Positions 62,001-64,000 of a stretch of DNA of 64,000 bases are shown here, piece after piece. The notes under the pieces are model-generated. The model was not told the DNA's origin. It saw only the letters and a program-made list of their open reading frames with translations, and made no database searches. Origin of the DNA: Kitasatospora sp. NBC_01250 (GTDB lineage: Bacteria > Actinomycetota > Actinomycetes > Streptomycetales > Streptomycetaceae); NCBI RefSeq assembly GCF_036226465.1, contig NZ_CP108476.1, positions 7,130,001-7,194,000 of the forward strand, given 5' to 3'. Position 1 is the stretch's first letter; each line of letters opens with the position of its first letter. Made by a program: the position numbers and the translations under genes.

Positions 62001-64000
62001 CGAGATGGTCAGGTTCGCCTGCGGTGTGGACGAGTTGGAGGGCGAGGCGATGCCGGTGTGGGCCGAGGCCGAGGGGTCGGGTCCGCCGGTGACGATGGCG
62101 GTGTTGGTGGGTGCGATGGTGGCGTTGGGGTCGAGCGTGCCACTGACCGCCCACGTCAGCGAACCGCCGGCGGGAATCTCGACAGCGGGGCACGTCGCGG
62201 TGGTGCCGCTGATCGGGCAGGGGGTGCCGTCGGCGTCGGCGGTCATGGTGGTGCCGGTGACGCCTGTGGGGATCTGGTCGGTGACGACGACGTTCCGTGC
62301 CCGTGAGGGTCCGTTGTTGGTGACGGTGACGCGCCACTGGATCTGCTGCCCCGGCACGACGGGGCTCGTGAGCAGCGCCTTGGAGATCGCCAGGTTCGCC
62401 TGGACCGACGGTGAGGTGGACGGTGAGGCGATGGCGGTGCGGACCGAGGCGGAGGGGTCGGGTCCGCCGGTGACGGTGGCGGTGTTCACCGGCGTTGCTG
62501 TCGCGTCGGGCGACAGGGTGCCGGTGAGCGTCCACGTCAGCGAGGAACCGACGGGGATCTCGACGGCCGGGCAGGTGGCGGTGCCGCCGCTGATCGGGCA
62601 GGGCGTGCCGTCGGCGTCGGCGGTCATCGTGGCGCCGGTGACGCCGACCGGGACCCGGTCCCGGACGACCACGTTGCGCGCCAGCGAGGGTCCGTTGTTG
62701 GTGACCCGGACCTGCCACTGGATCTGCTGCCCGGCCACCACGGGGTTGGTCTGCAGCACCTTGGAGATCACCAGGTTCGCCTGCCCGTCGGGCGGCAGCG
62801 GGTTGGCGGTGCTGGTGCAGTTCGGTGAGCAGTTCGGGTCGGTGGCGCCGCTGGGCGGTGTGACGGTGGCGCGGTTGTCGAGCGAGCCGGTGGCGGTCGA
62901 GGGGGCGGTGCCGGTCACGGTGTAGGTGACCTGGCCGCCGGCCGGGATGTTGACCGTGGTGTTGATGTTCCCCGTCCCGCGGCTGGTGCTGCCGCAGCTG
63001 CTGCCGCCGGTCGCCGTGCAGGACCAGGTGAAGCCCTGGATCGCAGCGGGCAGCGTGTCCTGCACGGTCACACCGGTCGCGTCGGAGGGGCCGGCGTTGC
63101 GCACCACGATGGTGTAGGTCAGCGACTGGCCCGGGACGTACGGGTTCTTGTCCGGCGTCTTGGTGACGGACAGGCCGGTCCTGGGCAGTGCGGGGGTGTT
63201 GAGCGTGCTGGAGCAGGTCGGGCCGCAGTTGTCGTCGGCGGTGGCCGCGGGCCGGGTGACGGTGGCCGTGTTGGCGAGGGTGCCGGTGGTGTTCGCGGGG
63301 ACGGTGCCGGTGACGGTGTAGCTGACCGTGCCGTTCACCGCGATGTCCGCGGTGGTGTCGATGGTGCCGGTGCCGCTGGTCGGACTGTTGCAGGTGCTGG
63401 GCGCGGTCGCCGAACAGGTCCAGGTGAACCCGGCGAGCGCGGACGGCAGGGTGTCGCGGATGGCTGCCCCGAGCGCCGGGGCCGGGCCCGCGTTGGTGGC
63501 GGTGATCGTGTAGGTGAGGCTCTCGCCGGGGGTGTAGCTCGCCTTGTCCGCGGTCTTGTTGATCGCCAGGGCGACCTGGGTGACCCACTCGATGGTCACC
63601 TCGCCGTTGCCGCCGTTGGAGTTGGCCCCGCCGGCACCGACACCGCTGCTGTAGAGCGGGTCGTTGCTGCCGCCCGCGGTGCCGCCGACCTGGTTCTGCG
63701 TGCTCATCCCGCCGTTGGCGATCTGCGCGCCGCTGACGCCGCTGCCGCCGGTGTAGCCGGAGCCGCCGCCGCCCATGCCGTTGGCCTCGGGCCCGCCGGA
63801 GCGCTGGCACTCGCCGCCGCCACCGCCGAACAGACCGCCGCCGCCACCGCCACCGCCCTCGTAGCCGGTGTCGCCGGCGCCCGCACCGCCCAGGTACCGG
63901 CCGCCCGCGGTGGCCGGGGCGCCGGCGCCGCAGCGGATGTCGGTGGCCGCGGCGCCGCCGGCGCTCTGGGTGCCGCCCCGGCCGGAGACCGTCGGCTGGC
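56070..64000 (-). CDS. Giant DUF11-repeat surface protein with LPGTG anchor, N-terminus beyond the window
   Basis: Cell-wall adhesin-like protein; the last 2,643 residues are present and the frame is open to 64000. From the N-terminal side: a Gly-rich domain of about 130 residues (GGGG runs) ending GNGEVTIEW, two DUF11 domains with cysteines (63560-62800), sixteen closely similar DUF11 modules of about 127 residues each starting (Q/R)A-x-L-x-I-x-K-x-LL, and one divergent DUF11 module (RPDLRLDKQVS). The end is an (SP)n/HP linker, LPGTG (56160-56174), a hydrophobic helix and RRSRR: a sortase signal. Expected to be exported and linked to peptidoglycan; ligand unknown. Part of the repeat region is freshly duplicated. 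Confidence 0.92.
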   Translation of the reverse strand, partial: QPTVSGRGGTQSAGGAAATDIRCGAGAPATAGGRYLGGAGAGDTGYEGGGGGGGGLFGGGGGECQRSGGPEANGMGGGGSGYTGGSGVSGAQIANGGMSTQNQVGGTAGGSNDPLYSSGVGAGGANSNGGNGEVTIEWVTQVALAINKTADKASYTPGESLTYTITATNAGPAPALGAAIRDTLPSALAGFTWTCSATAPSTCNSPTSGTGTIDTTADIAVNGTVSYTVTGTVPANTTGTLANTATVTRPAATADDNCGPTCSSTLNTPALPRTGLSVTKTPDKNPYVPGQSLTYTIVVRNAGPSDATGVTVQDTLPAAIQGFTWSCTATGGSSCGSTSRGTGNINTTVNIPAGGQVTYTVTGTAPSTATGSLDNRATVTPPSGATDPNCSPNCTSTANPLPPDGQANLVISKVLQTNPVVAGQQIQWQVRVTNNGPSLARNVVVRDRVPVGVTGATMTADADGTPCPISGGTATCPAVEIPVGSSLTWTLTGTLSPDATATPVNTATVTGGPDPSASVRTAIASPSTSPSVQANLAISKALLTSPVVPGQQIQWRVTVTNNGPSRARNVVVTDQIPTGVTGTTMTADADGTPCPISGTTATCPAVEIPAGGSLTWAVSGTLDPNATIAPTNTAIVTGGPDPSASAHTGIASPSNSSTPQANLTISKVLLTNPVVPGQQIQWHVTVTNNGPSRARNVVLTDQIPTGITGATMTADADGTPCPITNGTATCPAVEIPAGGSLSWTVSGTLAADATTTPTNTAVVTGGPDPSASAHTAIASPSNSPTPQANLTISKVLLTNPVVPGQQIQWHVTVTNNGPSRARNVVLTDQIPTGITGATMTTDADGTPCPISGTTATCPATEIPAGGSATWTVTGTLAADATTTPTNTAVVTGGPDPSASAHTAIASPSNSPSPQANLAVTKTLLTNPVIPGQQIQWRVTVTNDGPSRARNVVVTDQIPASLTEATMTADADSTPCSVTNGTATCPATEIPAGGSATWTVSGVLDPNATTAPDNTVVVTGGPDPSASAHTAVATPSTSPSLQAKLAISKVLLTTPVVPGQQIQWRVTVTNKGPSRARNVIVTDQIPTGINNATMTADADDSTCPITNGTATCPAVEIPAGGSLSWTVRGTLDPNATATPTNTAAVTGGPDPSASAHTAVASPTSSPALQASLTISKALLTDPVVPGQQIQWRVTVTNNGPSRARNVVVTDQLPAGVNNATMTADADDSTCPITNGTATCPAGEIPTGGTLSWTVSGTLAADATTTPTNTAVVTGGPDPSASAHTAIASPTGSPVAQANLAVSKVLLTNPVIPGQQVQWRVSVTNNGPSRARNVVVTDHIPDGVADAVLQSDSDSTVCPITNGTATCAPLELAVGQVQSYTLTGTLAQDATATPTNIAVVTGGPNPSVSAYTAVASPSGLLTPQANLTIAKALLTNPVVPGGPIQWLVTVTNNGPSLARNVVVTDRIPAGVTHATMQANVDDRSCPITGGIATCPAIELTVGQSASYTVTGVLDPNATTAPTNIAVVTGGPDPSASAHTAVASPTGLPGLRADLEIGKVLLSSPVVPGQQIQWRVTVTNNGPSRARNVVATDQIPAGVTNATMTADTDNTPCPVSSGVATCPAIELAAEASVSYTVTGTLDPSATSTPVNVASVSGGPDPDPSNNTATAQPSESTRPQAALSISKVLLTNPVVPGQQIQWRVAVTNNGPSLARNVVVTDRIPAGVTHATMQANVDDRSCPITGGIATCPAIELTVGQSASYTVTGVLDPNATTAPTNIAVVTGGPDPSASAHTAVASPTGLPGLRADLEIGKVLLSSPVVPGQQIQWRVTVTNNGPSRARNVVATDQIPAGVTNATMTADTDNTPCPVSSGVATCPAIELAAEASVSYTVTGTLDPSATSTPVNVASVSGGPDPDPSNNTATAQPSESTRPQAALSISKVLLTNPVVPGQQIQWRVAVTNHGPSLARDVVVTDTVPNEVVGATMTVDETGAACPITGTTATCPPVQIAPGATASFTLSGTLAQDATATPTNIAVVTGGPDPSASAHTAVASPTDSPAPQAALSISKILLTDPVVPGRQIQWRVTVTNHGPSLARDVVVTDRIPDGVSGAAMASDTDATPCPIANGTATCPAIELAAGQSHSYTVSGVLDPNATGTPGNTAVVTGGPDPSASAHTAVASPTDSPAPQANLTISKALLTNPVIPGQQIQWRITVTNNGPSRARNVIVTDQIPTGVTNATMTADTDNTPCPITNNTATCPATEIPAGTTLTWTITGTLAPEATTTPTNTATVTGGPDPATPTHTAVATPTGSPERQAHLDIAKVLLTSPVIAGQPIAWRVTVTNNGPSLARDVQVTDQVPEQVDGAAMSADADGTPCPIANGTATCPAVELAPGRTISYTLTGTLSPDATSVPVNTAVVTGGPDPSASAHTAVATPTEPITLRPDLRLDKQVSPAHPKPGDRVTYTVTATNNATATYFGATIVDDFTGVLAAAVYESDAKASTGQTSYVEPRLTWTLDIRPGATETLVYSFTVRRDAGGKQLQNVIVSLGDGTNCPAGTNLRATDTSGSCSTDITVTPSSPSPSPSPSPSPHPTHTHRPRPTSEPSPGGRPGPLPGTGLRDVALAALVATLLLGVGGGMLIIRRSRR
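58125..59654 (-). repeat. 762-bp tandem duplication within the DUF11 repeats
   Basis: Bases 58125-58892 recur at 58887-59654 with a period of 762 bases (two modules, 254 codons), as far as I compared without a mismatch; the flanks differ at once (58124 and 59655). Other modules differ at many positions, so this copy is recent or an assembly product. Confidence 0.85.

Noticed and set aside
55866..62306. A 2,146-codon open frame on the plus strand across the DUF11 gene
   Set aside because: It is antisense to a well-supported repeat protein, is Gly/Arg/Val-rich, repeats with the same period and has no recognisable domain. High GC and the repeat structure explain it.

Overview
The window is very GC-rich, gene-dense actinobacterial DNA. 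Gene content (mycothiol ligase, Pup-proteasome, GTG/TTG starts, TAnnnT -10 boxes, leaderless starts) and order fit a streptomycete chromosome arm-proximal core (Streptomyces, Kitasatospora or Streptacidiphilus); the genus cannot be fixed from the sequence alone.

Layout. 0-6 kb: a partial aldo/keto reductase, then the block usually found around mshC (F420-type luciferase-like oxidoreductase, histidine phosphatase, DUF3090 protein, PI3K-like SCO1664-family protein, mshC). 5.8-12.2 kb: SPFH protein, PAC2 protein, secreted SGNH hydrolase, GNAT enzyme, an Rv2466c-type mycothiol-dependent nitroreductase homologue and an alpha/beta hydrolase. 12.5-24.1 kb: metH behind a structured leader, HAD phosphatase, peptide-type substrate-binding lipoprotein, an orphan NarL response regulator coupled to a RecB-family nuclease, an M50 site-2 protease, tRNA m1A58 methyltransferase, a membrane-anchored unknown and a ferredoxin.

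24.4-39.0 kb is the Pup-proteasome locus: mpa/arc, dop, pup, prcB, prcA, pafA, three FKBP peptidyl-prolyl isomerase genes, pafB, pafC, two small coupled genes, tatA and tatC. Pup ends in GGE, so it needs no deamidation before PafA ligates it; Mpa unfolds pupylated proteins into PrcAB and Dop removes Pup. The endonuclease VII-like gene that I recall between pup and prcB in relatives is here a frameshifted remnant, and a terminator-like hairpin occupies its 5' half.

39.1-48.6 kb is a complete hydroxyproline catabolic island: a three-component D-hydroxyproline dehydrogenase, the pyrroline-hydroxycarboxylate deaminase, 4-hydroxyproline epimerase and a semialdehyde dehydrogenase take trans-4-hydroxy-L-proline to 2-oxoglutarate, while a second racemase-family enzyme plus a mu-crystallin-type reductase probably take trans-3-hydroxy-L-proline to proline. 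A GntR regulator follows. The same element, GTGACATWKTA, overlaps the -10 box of all three promoters of the island, which points to one local repressor regulon.

48.6-64 kb is accessory: an ABC exporter divergent from a two-component system, a TetR gene with a clear operator, a nitronate monooxygenase, a decayed protein O-mannosyltransferase gene, and the C-terminal 2,640 or so residues of a giant glycine-rich, DUF11-repeat, LPGTG-anchored surface protein that runs off the right edge and contains a fresh 762-bp tandem duplication. Convergent and operon ends are marked by strong GC-rich hairpins throughout. No rRNA, tRNA, CRISPR array or insertion sequence was seen.
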